A DNA stretch of 64,000 bases from Nocardia ignorata NBRC 108230 (lineage in GTDB: Bacteria; Actinomycetota; Actinomycetes; Mycobacteriales; Mycobacteriaceae). The notes beneath the pieces were generated by a model, which saw nothing but the letters and a program-made list of their open reading frames with translations, had not been told where the DNA came from and made no database searches. A program made the position numbers and the translations under genes. Where the stretch lies: contig NZ_BDBI01000026.1 in assembly GCF_001612905.1 (NCBI RefSeq), positions 166,638-230,637 of the forward strand. The letters are read 5' to 3'. Each line of letters begins with the position of its first letter. Within the stretch, counting starts at the first letter, position 1. Below are positions 26,896-36,981 of the stretch, piece after piece.

Positions 26896-28262
26896 GCCAA
26901 GCTGTTTCGTTGTCCGGAACGTCGGCTCCACACAGCCGCCAGGGCCGCGCCGAGCAGTGCGAGCAGCCCCAGTCCCGCCAGCGGCAACCGCTCGTCGAGC
27001 AGCCGTCCACCCGAGCCGGTCTCCGGAGCGCCCGACGCCGACGCGTACCCGTTCCACGCCTGCGAGTCGCCGGCTGCGGTCGGCAGGTTGCGCGGCGATC
27101 CGTCTGCACCGCTGCTCGCCTGGCGTCCCGCGCCACCCTCGCCCGACGCATGCCCGGGCAGCGCGGGCACGGCTGCGGTTCCGGGGCCACTCGGAGCCGC
27201 GGGCTCACCCGCTTCCGGCGCCGTCTGCGTCGCACCACCGGAGCCCGCCCCCAGTAGCGCACCCCCGGCCCCCAGGCTCCCGAGTGCCGCGCTGCCGACT
27301 GCGGCGCTGCCGACTGCCGCACTGCCCGCCGCCAGCGCGCTCCCTGTCGCCGCGCTGCCTGCCCCGAGTGCGCTGCCTGCGCCGAGTGCTGCGCTGCCGG
27401 TGGCCGCGCTGCCTGCGCCGAGCGCTTCGCTTCCGACGCCCGCGCTACCGGCGGCCGCGCTGCCGACGCCTGCGCTGCCGATTCCGAGGATCAGTGCGAG
27501 CGTTTCCGAGCTGCTGCCGAGTCCGAGGGCACCGGCCGCGCTTCCCGTGCCCAAAAGGGTACCGAGGGCGACCCCACCGCTGCCGGTCGCCGCCGCGCTG
27601 CCGCCGTCGAGCAGAGCAAGCAGGACCCCGAGGTCGGATGCCGCGCTACTGCCTGTGGCGGCACTGCCCGAGGCGAGCAGGCTCGCCGCGGATCCCGCGC
27701 CGAGCGCGCTTCCCGCACCCAGTGCTTCAGCGCTGCCCGCGGCCAGACCGCTACCGGCCCCGAGTGTTTCGGCGCTGCCTGCGCCGAGTGCGCTACCGGC
27801 GCCCAACGCTCCGGCGCTGCCCGCACCGACTGCGCTACCGGTGCCGAGTAATTCCGCGCTGCCGGTGCCTAGTGCACTACCGGCCCCGAGTGCGCTGCCG
27901 GTGCCGAGGGCTTCGGCGCTGCCGGTGGCCAAGGCGCCACCGGCATCCAGAGCGGAGCTGCCCGCTCCGAGAGTGCTGCCGGTGGTCGGCGCGTCAGCTG
28001 CTCCTCCGGCGCTGCCCACACCGAGACCGAGAGGTTCGGAACTGCCCGTGGCCGAGCCGAGTTGGGCGCCCGCGCCCGGGTTTACGCCGCCGAGCGCGGA
28101 GCCGAGACCAGCCGAGCCGGTGTCGAGCCCGATGATGCCGGGCAAGTTCAGGGGCTCGGCGCCTGCGGGAGGTGCCGCGGCGAGCGCGAACGTAGTGGCA
28201 GTGGCCAGAACCGCCAACGACAGCAAACTTCTGGGGAACTTGAAGGGGGAGTACGGCTGCAT
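26892..28262 (-). CDS. Gly-Ser-Ala repeat surface protein, putative sortase substrate
   Basis: 456 aa from the ATG with AAGGTGAC upstream. Signal peptide at residues 1-40 (SLLSLAVLATATTFALAAAPPAGAEP). Residues 60-340 are tandem repeats of GSA units, mostly 6 or 12 residues long (LGAGSA, LGTGSA, AATGSA), interrupted once by DLGVLLALLDGG. Then a Pro/Gly/Ala-rich segment, the pentapeptide APETG, a hydrophobic helix (LPLAGLGLLALLGAALAAVW) and the basic tail SRRSGQR, the layout of a cell-wall sorting signal with APETG in place of LPXTG. It overlaps the sortase gene by 4 nt. No homolog that I recognise; it recalls mycobacterial PE-PGRS repeats only in composition. Confidence 0.75.
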   Translation of the reverse strand: MQPYSPFKFPRSLLSLAVLATATTFALAAAPPAGAEPLNLPGIIGLDTGSAGLGSALGGVNPGAGAQLGSATGSSEPLGLGVGSAGGAADAPTTGSTLGAGSSALDAGGALATGSAEALGTGSALGAGSALGTGSAELLGTGSAVGAGSAGALGAGSALGAGSAETLGAGSGLAAGSAEALGAGSALGAGSAASLLASGSAATGSSAASDLGVLLALLDGGSAAATGSGGVALGTLLGTGSAAGALGLGSSSETLALILGIGSAGVGSAAAGSAGVGSEALGAGSAATGSAALGAGSALGAGSAATGSALAAGSAAVGSAAVGSAALGSLGAGGALLGAGSGGATQTAPEAGEPAAPSGPGTAAVPALPGHASGEGGAGRQASSGADGSPRNLPTAAGDSQAWNGYASASGAPETGSGGRLLDERLPLAGLGLLALLGAALAAVWSRRSGQRNSLA

Positions 28263-28702
28263 AAGGTCACCTTCTTGGAAAAGAACAATCCGCGAGACCG
28301 AAACTGGTCCGATATCCGAAACCAGCTCCGGATACACGCCATAAAACTCGCCACGAACGCGGTGAAATGCCAGGTAATGGTGTGTTTGAGAACACTGCCG
28401 ACCGGGACCGCGACGCGACCTGCGGTTTCCATGGCAACCGAACGCAAACCGTTACCTGAGTTAACGAATGCGAGCCGAATCATGTTGCCGACTATTTGCG
28501 GCCGTGATCCGTCGCTCTTCCTCACAGCCGTTCCCCTCGCGTCGGACGGGCGAGCGGTGGCCCCTGTGCGTAGGGTGGCGGGCATATCGAGCCGGGCCGG
28601 GTAGTACGACGAATTCGCGTTCACTCCTGGCCGGTTGCGGCGCACCGGGCGATTCAATGGAATAGTTGGGGCCGCACGCACAGGACCAAAGCGAAAGCGG
28701 GG
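28263..28702. other. 440-nt divergent intergenic region
   Basis: Lies between the repeat-protein gene (minus) and moxR (plus). It is noticeably less GC-rich near the repeat-protein start, as expected for a long leader or promoter region. I found no tRNA, no convincing small gene and no known riboswitch. The sequence around 28450-28470 (GTTACCTGAGTTAACGAATG) contains the palindrome GTTAAC, which may be a regulator site but is unsupported. Confidence 0.4.
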
Positions 28703-29865
<1,163 letters not shown>

Positions 29866-29869
<4 letters not shown>

Positions 29870-30849
29870 GTGCGCCGGAACCCGTTGCCCGCGTGCCCGA
29901 GCCGTCTCACGTACCGCCGTCGTTCCGGGCGGGGGAGCTGACCGATCCGAAACTGTCGGCCGCGCTGAAAACACTCGAGCTGACGGTGCGCCGCCGCCTC
30001 GACGGTGTGCTGCACGGCGACCACCAGGGCCTGATCCCCGGCCCGGGTTCGGAGCCGGGGGAGGCGCGGCTGTACCAGCCGGGCGACGATGTGCGCCAGA
30101 TGGATTGGTCGGTCACCGCCCGCACCACCCATCCACACGTGCGCCAGATGATCGCCGACCGCGAGCTCGAGACCTGGCTCGTGGTCGACCTGTCGTCGAG
30201 TCTGGATTTCGGCACCGGGCGCGTGCAGAAACGCGATCTGGCGATCGCGGCGGCGGCGGCCATCACCCACCTCACCTCCGGCGGCGGCAACCGCATCGGC
30301 GCCGTCGTCGCGACCGGTCAAGATCTGGTCCGGATTCCCGCGCGCGCCGGGCGCCTGCACGCCCAGACCATGCTGCGCGGCATCGCGACCACCCCGCACG
30401 CCCGCGACGGTGTGCGCGGTGACCTGAAGGCGGGCATCGAATCGTTGCGCCGCCCGCAGCGCAAACGCGGTCTCGCCGTGGTGATCAGCGACTTCCTCGG
30501 CGACGTGGACTGGCAGCGTTCGCTGCGCGCGATCTCGGCCCGCCACGACCTGCTCGCGGTGGAGGTGCTCGACCCGCTCGACATCGCCCTGCCCGACGGC
30601 GGCGACGTCGTGCTGCACGACCCCGAGACCGGGCACACCCGCGAATTCAGCGTCACCCCCACGCTGCGCGCGGATTTCGCTGCCGCGGCCAACGCGCAGC
30701 GCGAACAGGTGCATCAGGCGCTGCGCAGTTGTGGTGCGCCGGTGCTGACCCTGCAGACCGACCGGGACTGGATCGCCGACGTGGTCCGGTTCGTGTCCAC
30801 CCGGCGCCATAACCTCGGCGCCCCGAGCGGGCGGGTGCCTCGCCAGTGA
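29866..30849 (+). CDS. DUF58 protein (Rv1480-like)
   Basis: 327 aa, GTG start overlapping the moxR stop (GTGA). The DUF58 core motif is EARLYQPGDDVRQMDWSVTART; around it a VWA-like fold is seen (ETWLVVDLSSSLDFGTG, GLAVVISDFLGD). Soluble, no signal peptide. Part of the MoxR-DUF58-VWA complex thought to act at the envelope or in stress response; translationally coupled on both sides. Confidence 0.88.
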
Positions 30850-31850
30850 GTATTTCGCATTTCACCGCCGCCGCCTGGCTCGGTTTCCTCCTCGTCGTCG
30901 CGCTGCTCGTCCTCGGTTACGTGCTCGTGCAGCGCGCCCGCCACAAGCGGATGCTGCAGTTCGGCAATATGACTGTGCTCGAGCGGGTCGCGCCGTCGCG
31001 GCCGAGCCCCGTGCGGCACGTGCCGATCGCGCTGATCCTGGTCGGGCTGATCCTGCTCACCATCGCCGCCGCCGGGCCGACCGCTGTGCAGAAGGTGCCG
31101 CGCAACCGCGCGACGGTGGTGCTGGTCATGGACGTGTCGCTGTCGATGGAGGCCACCGATGTGCCGCCGAACCGGCTGCAGGTGGCTCAGGAAGCGGGCA
31201 AGGACTTCGTCGAGGGGCTGACCCCGGGTATCAACCTCGGTTTCGTCACGTTCGCCGGTACCGCGTCGGTGATGGTGTCGCCCACGACCAATCGTGAGGC
31301 GGTCAAGCACTCGATCGACAACATCAAGCTGGCCGAGCGCACCGCCACCGGTGAGGGCATCCTGACGGCCCTGCAGTCCATCGACACCCTCGCCGCGGTG
31401 CTCGGTGGTGCGGAAACGCCGCCGCCCGCGCGTGTGGTGCTCATGTCGGACGGCAAGCAGACGGTGCCCGACGACAAGGACATCGACAACCCGCGCCACG
31501 GTTTCACCGCCGCCCGCCTCGCCAAGAACAAGGGCATCCCGGTGTCGACGATCTCCTTCGGCACCGAATGGGGCACCGTCGAGATCCCCGATTCCGACGG
31601 CGGCGGCTCGCAGCGCGTGAAGGTCCCCGTGGACAACGACTCGCTGCGCGAGATCGCCGAGCTGTCCGGCGGCGACTTCTACACCGCCTCCTCACTCGCC
31701 GAACTCACCGCCGTCTACGACACTCTCGAAGAGCAGATCGGCTACGAGACCACGCGGGGCGATGCCAGCAGGCCGTGGCTGCTCGGCGGCATGTTGTTCG
31801 TCGCGGCGGGCGTGCTCGTCAGCTTGCTCTATCGTCAACGCCTGCCCTAG
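30846..31850 (+). CDS. Membrane VWA protein (BatA-like, Rv1481-like)
   Basis: 334 aa, GTG overlapping the DUF58 stop. Two N-terminal membrane helices (residues 7-28 and 58-76), a VWA domain at about 88-290 with the MIDAS residues D96, S98, S100 (VMDVSLSMEATD), and one C-terminal helix (LLGGMLFVAAGVLVSLLY). The VWA domain is thus held outside or inside between anchors as in aerotolerance BatA proteins. M. tuberculosis Rv1481 occupies the same place. A small hairpin at 31876-31891 may end the operon. Confidence 0.88.
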   Translation: MSISHFTAAAWLGFLLVVALLVLGYVLVQRARHKRMLQFGNMTVLERVAPSRPSPVRHVPIALILVGLILLTIAAAGPTAVQKVPRNRATVVLVMDVSLSMEATDVPPNRLQVAQEAGKDFVEGLTPGINLGFVTFAGTASVMVSPTTNREAVKHSIDNIKLAERTATGEGILTALQSIDTLAAVLGGAETPPPARVVLMSDGKQTVPDDKDIDNPRHGFTAARLAKNKGIPVSTISFGTEWGTVEIPDSDGGGSQRVKVPVDNDSLREIAELSGGDFYTASSLAELTAVYDTLEEQIGYETTRGDASRPWLLGGMLFVAAGVLVSLLYRQRLP

Positions 31851-31921
31851 CTTGCCGTACTCGGCGTTGTGAGCAGTCGCAACGGTGCGACCCTGACGCC
31901 GGGCCCTGGAACCAGAACAGA

Positions 31922-31927
31922 TAGGTT
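31922..31927 (+). promoter_or_regulatory. -10 element of fabG1, leaderless start
   Basis: TAGGTT followed by 7 nt and the fabG1 ATG, the spacing of leaderless actinobacterial promoters. Confidence 0.5.
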
Positions 31928-31934
31928 GGACCCT

Positions 31935-32651
31935 ATGTCGAACGTCACATCCCGGTCGGTGCTGGTCACCGGCGGTAATCGCGGAATCGGTCTCGCGGTG
32001 GCCCAGCGCCTGCTCGCCGACGGGCACAAGGTCGCCGTCACCCATCGCGGGTCGGGCGTGCCCGAGGGACTGTTCGGGGTGAAATGCGATGTCACCGACA
32101 GCGAGTCGGTCGACCGGGCGTTCACCGAGGTCGAGGAGCACCAGGGTCCGGTGGAGGTGCTGGTCGCCAATGCGGGCATCACCGACGACACACTGCTCAT
32201 GCGCATGACCGAGGAGCAGTTCACCAAGGTCATCGACGCGAACCTCACCGGTGCGTTCCGCTGTGCCAAGCGCGCCAACCGCGCCATGCTGCGTGGCCGC
32301 TGGGGCCGGATGATCTTCCTCGGTTCGGTGGTGGGTATGAGCGGTCAGGCCGGTCAGATCAACTACGCGTCCTCGAAGGCCGGTGTCATCGGCCTCGCGC
32401 GTTCGGTGACCCGTGAGCTGGGTTCGCGTTCCATCACCGCCAATGTCGTCGCCCCCGGTTTCATCGAGACCGACATGACCGCGGATCTTCCCGAGGACAT
32501 GAAGGAGATGGCGAAGAAGTTCATCCCGCTGCAGCGCCTCGGTCAGCCCGAAGACATCGCCGCTGTCGTCAGCTTCCTCGCGTCCGAGGACTCCCGCTAC
32601 GTTTCCGGCGCCGTCATCCCGGTCGACGGCGGCATGGGCATGGGCCACTGA
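31935..32651 (+). CDS. fabG1: FabG1/MabA, beta-ketoacyl-ACP reductase
   Basis: 238 aa from ATG 31935 (MSNVTSRSVLVTGGNRGIG). SDR landmarks: TGGNRGIG cofactor loop, VANAG, S131 with Y144 and K148 (INYASSKAG), and VDGGMGMGH at the end. It is the NADPH-dependent ketoacyl reductase of the FAS-II mycolic acid elongation system, next to inhA as in mycobacteria (Rv1483-Rv1484). The ATG sits 7 nt after a TAGGTT box, so its transcript is probably leaderless. The Rv1482c gene of M. tuberculosis is missing here. Confidence 0.95.
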   Translation: MSNVTSRSVLVTGGNRGIGLAVAQRLLADGHKVAVTHRGSGVPEGLFGVKCDVTDSESVDRAFTEVEEHQGPVEVLVANAGITDDTLLMRMTEEQFTKVIDANLTGAFRCAKRANRAMLRGRWGRMIFLGSVVGMSGQAGQINYASSKAGVIGLARSVTRELGSRSITANVVAPGFIETDMTADLPEDMKEMAKKFIPLQRLGQPEDIAAVVSFLASEDSRYVSGAVIPVDGGMGMGH

Positions 32652-32722
32652 CCCGCTGACCGACTCCCCGTGGCGGGCGATCAGCCCGCCGCATCCCCGA
32701 ATCGCAGGAGAACCGAAAACCC

Positions 32723-33559
32723 ATGGGCGGACTGCTCGAAGGCAAGACCATCCTGATCACCGGCATCATCACCGATTCCTCGATCGCGTTCAGCGCGGCG
32801 GCGGTCGCGCAGGAGCAGGGCGCGAAGGTGATCATCACCGGCATCCCCGAGCGGCTGCGTCTCATCGACCGCATCGCCAAGCGGCTCCCGCAGGAGGTGC
32901 CCCCGGCCATTCCGCTGGACGTCACCAACGAGGAGAACCTCGGCGCGCTGGCCGATGCCATCCGTGAACTGGCGCCCGAGGGCGTCGACGGTGTGCTGCA
33001 CTCGATCGCGTTCGCGCCCAAGACCCTGATGGGTCCCGACGCGGTGCCGTTCCTCGAGGGCCCCGGCCCCGATGTGGCCAAGTCCTTCGAGATCTCCGCC
33101 TGGAGCTACGCCTCGCTGGCCCGCGCCGTGCTGCCGGTGATGAACGAGGGCGGCTCGATCGTCGGCATGGACTTCGATCCGCGCGTGGCGATGCCGTACT
33201 ACAACTGGATGGGCGTGTCCAAGGCCGCGCTCGAGTCGGTGAACCGGTACGTGGCCCGGGAAGTGGGCTACGCCAAGAAGATCCGCTCCAACCTGATCGC
33301 CGCAGGCCCGGTGAAGACCCTGGCCGCCAAGGCCATCGCCGGTACCGCCACCGACGACGCCAAGCAGTTGCGTCAGCTCGACGAGTACTGGGACGGCGCG
33401 TCACCGATCGGCTGGGACGGCGCCGACGCGCGCGCCGTGGGCAAGTCGATCGTGGCGCTGCTCTCGGATTGGCTGCCCGCCACCACCGGGTCGATCATCT
33501 ACGTCGACGGCGGCGCGAGCCACAACATGTGGTTCCCGGAGAACTTCACCTCCAACTGA
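32723..33559 (+). CDS. inhA: InhA, enoyl-ACP reductase (NADH)
   Basis: 278 aa, with CGCAGGAG about 10 nt before ATG. Close relative of mycobacterial InhA: GIITDSSIAF nucleotide loop, S94 in LHSIAF (the residue changed in isoniazid-resistant M. tuberculosis is Ser here), catalytic Y160 and K167 in PYYNWMGVSKAALESVNR, LAAGPVKTLAAKAI-like substrate loop, and TTGSIIYVDGGASH. It reduces long enoyl-ACPs in FAS-II mycolate synthesis. The C-terminus ends MWFPENFTSN, longer than in M. tuberculosis. Overlaps cpfC (TGATG). Confidence 0.95.
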   Translation: MGGLLEGKTILITGIITDSSIAFSAAAVAQEQGAKVIITGIPERLRLIDRIAKRLPQEVPPAIPLDVTNEENLGALADAIRELAPEGVDGVLHSIAFAPKTLMGPDAVPFLEGPGPDVAKSFEISAWSYASLARAVLPVMNEGGSIVGMDFDPRVAMPYYNWMGVSKAALESVNRYVAREVGYAKKIRSNLIAAGPVKTLAAKAIAGTATDDAKQLRQLDEYWDGASPIGWDGADARAVGKSIVALLSDWLPATTGSIIYVDGGASHNMWFPENFTSN

Positions 33560-34608
33560 TGGCCGACGCGCTGCTGCTGCTGTCGTTCGGCGGCCCCGAG
33601 GGTCCCGAGGACGTGCTCCCGTTCCTGGAGAACGTCACCCGGGGCCGCGGGGTGCCGCCGGAACGGCTGGCCGAGGTCGCCGAGCACTACCTGCATTTCG
33701 GCGGGGTCTCGCCGATCAACGCCCTCAACCGGCAGATCATCACCGCGCTGGAAGCCGACCTGGCCGACGCCGGACTCGACCTGCCGGTGTATTTCGGCAA
33801 CCGGAACTGGCATCCGATGGTGGAGGACACCGTCGCCACGATGACGGCCGACGGCGTGCGCTCGGCCCTCGTCTTCCCCACCTCCGCGTGGGGCGGATAT
33901 TCCGGCTGTCGCCAGTACAACGAAGACATCGCCCGTGCACGCGCCGCCGTGGGTGACGGCGCGCCGGAACTGGTGAAGCTGCGCCAGTATTTCGATCATC
34001 CGCTGCTGATCGCCTCGTTCGCCGACGCGATCACCGCTGCGGTGCAACAGCTTCCGGTCGACCATCGTGAGGGCGCGCGCTTGGTGTTCACCGCGCACTC
34101 CATCCCCGTCGCCGCCGACAATGTCGCGGGACCGCCCGTCGACGGTGGCCGCCTCTACAGCAGGCAGGTGGCCGAATCGGCCCGATTGTGTGCCGCCGCA
34201 ACCAGTTTCGCCGAATACGACGTGGTGTGGCAGTCGCGGTCCGGCCCGCCGCAGGTGCCGTGGCTCGAACCCGACATCGTCGATCACCTGGATGTGCTGC
34301 ACGGTAAGGGAATCGAGTCCGTGGTGGTGTGCCCCGTGGGATTCGTCTCCGATCATCTCGAGGTGATCTGGGATCTCGACAACGAGGCGGCCACCAGAGC
34401 CGGTGAACTCGGCATGGCCTTCGCGCGCGCCGCCACACCCGGTACCGATCCCCGCTTCTCCCGGATGATCGTGGAATTGATCCAGGAGCGTCTCAGCGCG
34501 GGGGAGGTGCGTGAGTTGGGCGAAGTCCCCGGTTACGGCTGCACCGTCGACGGCGCGCTGTGCGCCCCCGGCTGCTGCGAACTGCCCCCGCGCCCGCGCG
34601 TGCGGTAA
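33559..34608 (+). CDS. cpfC: Coproporphyrin/protoporphyrin ferrochelatase
   Basis: 349 aa from the ATG overlapping the inhA stop. Ferrochelatase motifs: LLLLSFGGPEGPEDVLPFLENV, FGNRNWHPMVEDT, FPTSAWGGYSGCRQYNED (the actinobacterial form), FTAHSIPV with the catalytic His, QSRSGPPQVPWLEPD and VCPVGFVSDHLEVIWDLDNEA. It inserts Fe(II) into coproporphyrin in the coproheme pathway of Gram-positives. Cysteines near residue 150 and in the C-terminal CTVDGALCAPGCC cluster suggest the [2Fe-2S] centre known in actinobacterial ferrochelatases. Same place as Rv1485. Confidence 0.93.
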   Translation: MADALLLLSFGGPEGPEDVLPFLENVTRGRGVPPERLAEVAEHYLHFGGVSPINALNRQIITALEADLADAGLDLPVYFGNRNWHPMVEDTVATMTADGVRSALVFPTSAWGGYSGCRQYNEDIARARAAVGDGAPELVKLRQYFDHPLLIASFADAITAAVQQLPVDHREGARLVFTAHSIPVAADNVAGPPVDGGRLYSRQVAESARLCAAATSFAEYDVVWQSRSGPPQVPWLEPDIVDHLDVLHGKGIESVVVCPVGFVSDHLEVIWDLDNEAATRAGELGMAFARAATPGTDPRFSRMIVELIQERLSAGEVRELGEVPGYGCTVDGALCAPGCCELPPRPRVR

Positions 34609-34693
34609 GCACAACCGCATAACCATTCACGGCCCGCGCCTCGTACGCGGGTAGGCTGGGCGGTTGTTGTGATCGACAGATCGGAGGCATCCG

Positions 34694-35086
34694 ATGCGCT
34701 CGACAAAGCGCCGTCACGCGGCCGCGCTGCTCCTGCTGCCCGTCGCCGGGACGTTCGCCCTGGCCGGCTGCGGCGGTGATTCCGGGTACGAGACCGGCCC
34801 GGAACCGACCGAACCGACCATTTCCCAACCGACCGTCGACAGCCTGTGCAGCATCCTCGACTCCCAGCAGGGCACCTGGAAGGCGCTCGGCCCGGAGGTC
34901 GGGCGGGTGGCGTTCAACGGAGCCATGCGCCTGTGGGCGCTGCGCGACACCACCGCCAATGCCGCCGTCTCCTACGACCGCTACGTGGTCGACGAGGTCA
35001 CCGACCGCAGCTGCCCCGAGGTCCGCGCCGACACCCTCACCGTCCTCGACTACCCGGACATGAAGACCGCGCTGAACGGATTCTGA
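34694..35086 (+). CDS. Small lipoprotein, function unknown
   Basis: 130 aa with a CGGAGGC site and an upstream TAGGCT box at 34652. Lipoprotein signal peptide: KRRHAAALLLLPVAGTFALAGC, lipobox LAGC with Cys at residue 27. The mature part contains two further cysteines (SLCSIL, RSCPEV) and no domain I know; the layout SLCSIL ... NGAMRLW ... SCPEVR recalls DUF3558/DUF732-like small exported proteins only loosely. Standalone gene with its own terminator. Confidence 0.7.
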   Translation: MRSTKRRHAAALLLLPVAGTFALAGCGGDSGYETGPEPTEPTISQPTVDSLCSILDSQQGTWKALGPEVGRVAFNGAMRLWALRDTTANAAVSYDRYVVDEVTDRSCPEVRADTLTVLDYPDMKTALNGF

Positions 35087-35125
35087 AGCGGCGGTGCCCC
35101 GTTTATCGCTGACCGCTCGTCGGAT

Positions 35126-35145
35126 CGGTTGTCGGGCAACCGTTT
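35126..35145 (+). terminator. Terminator of the lipoprotein gene
   Basis: CGGTTG-TCGGG-CAACCG followed by TTT, 40 nt after the stop. Confidence 0.6.
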
Positions 35146-35151
35146 CCGGTG

Positions 35152-35967
35152 TCAGGCCGTTGGTCGCGCGGCCGCGTGGATGGCGACCAGCCGGGCCTGA
35201 CGGATCGTGTTCCACAGCGGACGCAGCAGTGATTCGTGGGCGCCGATGGCCGTGGCCGAGGTCGGTGACGATGCCGGTTCGTGTTCGGCGACAGTGAGAA
35301 TCGCCGCGACGTGGTCGGCCGTGTCGAGAATGCGCTTGGCGCGCAACGGGATCGAGTCGGGGTACGCGTGCTTGGCGTAGGCGGCGAGCTGGGCTTCGAT
35401 CTGCTCGCGCGGGTCGGCGTCGGACGGACCGATCGAGGTGGTGTGCAGCTGCATGAGCGCGTCGGCGGCGTCGCGGACCGCTTCACGCATCGTGTACTCG
35501 GCGGCACCGAGGGTCATGTCCGGGTCGCCTATGGGCGGGACGATCACGCTGTAGACGGTCCACTGCAGGGTGTCGTCGTCGTCCCAGTGCGGGATCAGGC
35601 CGGTGCCTTCCTGGCCGGGGACGCCGATCAGGATGCCTTCCTCCGCATCGATCGCGTCCGCCGCGAAGGCGCTGCCCACCGGTAGGCCGCGCACGTCGCC
35701 GGGAGCGGGCAGGACCAGGCGCAGGTGTGCGCCCGCAGGGGCCATCGCCTCACGGATCACCTTGAGCAGCGGCATGGCGCCGGTGCCGGGAAGATCGCCG
35801 CGGGAGGTCCACGGTAGGTCGGTGCGGCCACCGGTGGCCGGGTCGCCTGCGGCGATGGTGTGGCGTGGCGCCCAGGCGTGCAGCGACTCCAGCACGTCGT
35901 CGGGCGCGCTGGTACCGGCCAGCCAGGAGCCGGCCCAGACCGTCAGCGTGGCACTGGGAGAGCACAT
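35152..35967 (-). CDS. Conserved actinobacterial protein (Rv1486c-like)
   Basis: 271 aa if started at MCSPSATLTVWAGSWLAG (an ATG two codons earlier is equally possible). No signal peptide or membrane helix. Recognisable blocks: SAPDDVLESLHAWAP, LRLVLPAPGDVRGLPVGSAFA, DTLQWTVYSVIVPP and AEYTMREAVRDAADAL. They match what I remember of Rv1486c, which holds the same position beside the ferrochelatase gene. Function unknown. Confidence 0.65.
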   Translation of the reverse strand: MCSPSATLTVWAGSWLAGTSAPDDVLESLHAWAPRHTIAAGDPATGGRTDLPWTSRGDLPGTGAMPLLKVIREAMAPAGAHLRLVLPAPGDVRGLPVGSAFAADAIDAEEGILIGVPGQEGTGLIPHWDDDDTLQWTVYSVIVPPIGDPDMTLGAAEYTMREAVRDAADALMQLHTTSIGPSDADPREQIEAQLAAYAKHAYPDSIPLRAKRILDTADHVAAILTVAEHEPASSPTSATAIGAHESLLRPLWNTIRQARLVAIHAAARPTA

Positions 35968-36025
35968 AATCATCGAGCATAAAGGTTCGCCCGGATCCGT
36001 GTGCCGGGTCTGACCTGCGGTCGAG

Positions 36026-36853
36026 CTACTCGGGCTCGGTGACGAAGTCGATGAGCCGTTCCACCGCGCCGATCAGCGGTGCCTCGAGATCGCGGAACGA
36101 GTCGACCGCGTTGTACACCCGGCGCCACCCCTCCTGCGGGGTGCCCCAGCCGAGCCTGCGACAGATGCCAATCTTCCAGTCCTCACCGCGCGGCACCGTC
36201 GGCCAGGCCTCGATCCCGACGGCGGCCGGGCGCACCGCCTGCCACACATCGATGAACGGGTGCCCGGTGACCAGGACGTGCGGGCCGAGCCCGGTGGTGA
36301 GCTGGGACTCCTTGGAACCGGTCACCAGGTGGTCGACGAGCACCCCCACTCGCGCCCCTGGACCGGGCCCGAACTCGGCGAGCCGGGCGCCGAGCTTGTC
36401 GAGCCCCTCGAGATGTTCCACGACTACGCCCTCGACCCGCAGGTCGTGGCCCCACACCCGCTCGACGAGCGCGGCGTCGTGCACGCCCTCCACCCAGATG
36501 CGGCTGCCACGGGCCACCCGCGCGCGCAAGCCCTCTACCCGCGTCGAGCCGGACGCGGAGCGGGTCGGCGGCTTGGGTGCGGTGGCCTTCGGGCGGACCA
36601 GCGTCACCGGTTTGCCGTCGATGAGGAACGCCGCCTCGCGCAGCGCGAACAGGCGCACCGCCCCACGCCCGTCCTCGAGTTTCACGAACTCGCCGTCGTA
36701 GCTGCGGTCGAAACCGACTACGGCACCGCAGAATCCGCTCGCCGCGTCCTCGACCACCAGATCCCGTTCGGCCACCACCTGCGGTACCGGGGTCTTCTTC
36801 GTCCGGTTGTGGCCTGCGTAGATATCGCCGCCGTACATGTCACGCGCACTCAC
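36026..36853 (-). CDS. DUF3097 family protein
   Basis: 275 aa from the GTG giving MSARDMYGGDIYAGHNRTKKTP, matching the usual start of this family (M..RYG.D.LA). Landmarks: LVVEDAASGFCGAVVGFD, VRLFALREAAFLIDGKPVTLVRP, then a region starting RIWVEGVHDAALVERVWGHDLR and GVLVDHLVTGSKES, which resembles a TOPRIM-like fold, and HPFIDVWQAVRPAAVG. The family is widespread in actinobacteria and uncharacterised. Divergent from nfeD with 128 bp between. Confidence 0.85.
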   Translation of the reverse strand: MSARDMYGGDIYAGHNRTKKTPVPQVVAERDLVVEDAASGFCGAVVGFDRSYDGEFVKLEDGRGAVRLFALREAAFLIDGKPVTLVRPKATAPKPPTRSASGSTRVEGLRARVARGSRIWVEGVHDAALVERVWGHDLRVEGVVVEHLEGLDKLGARLAEFGPGPGARVGVLVDHLVTGSKESQLTTGLGPHVLVTGHPFIDVWQAVRPAAVGIEAWPTVPRGEDWKIGICRRLGWGTPQEGWRRVYNAVDSFRDLEAPLIGAVERLIDFVTEPE

Positions 36854-36969
36854 CCGCCCGAGCTTAGAGCCGACGGCGCCGGGGCAGCGGGAGCGGCGCG
36901 CGAAAAACGTTGGACCACAAGATCGGCTCCGGGGGCGGGCGACCCCGCCCGCGACGGCCCGATCGGGGC

Positions 36970-36975
36970 TAGGCT
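36970..36975 (+). promoter_or_regulatory. -10 element of the nfeD-SPFH operon, leaderless start
   Basis: TAGGCT, then 6 nt, then GTG at 36982; the spacing favours the second of two adjacent GTG codons as start. Confidence 0.5.
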
Positions 36976-36981
36976 TGGGTG

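Noticed and set aside
26892..28262. Assigning the GSA-repeat protein to PE-PGRS
   Set aside because: It lacks the PE domain and GGAGGX repeats; resemblance is in low complexity only.
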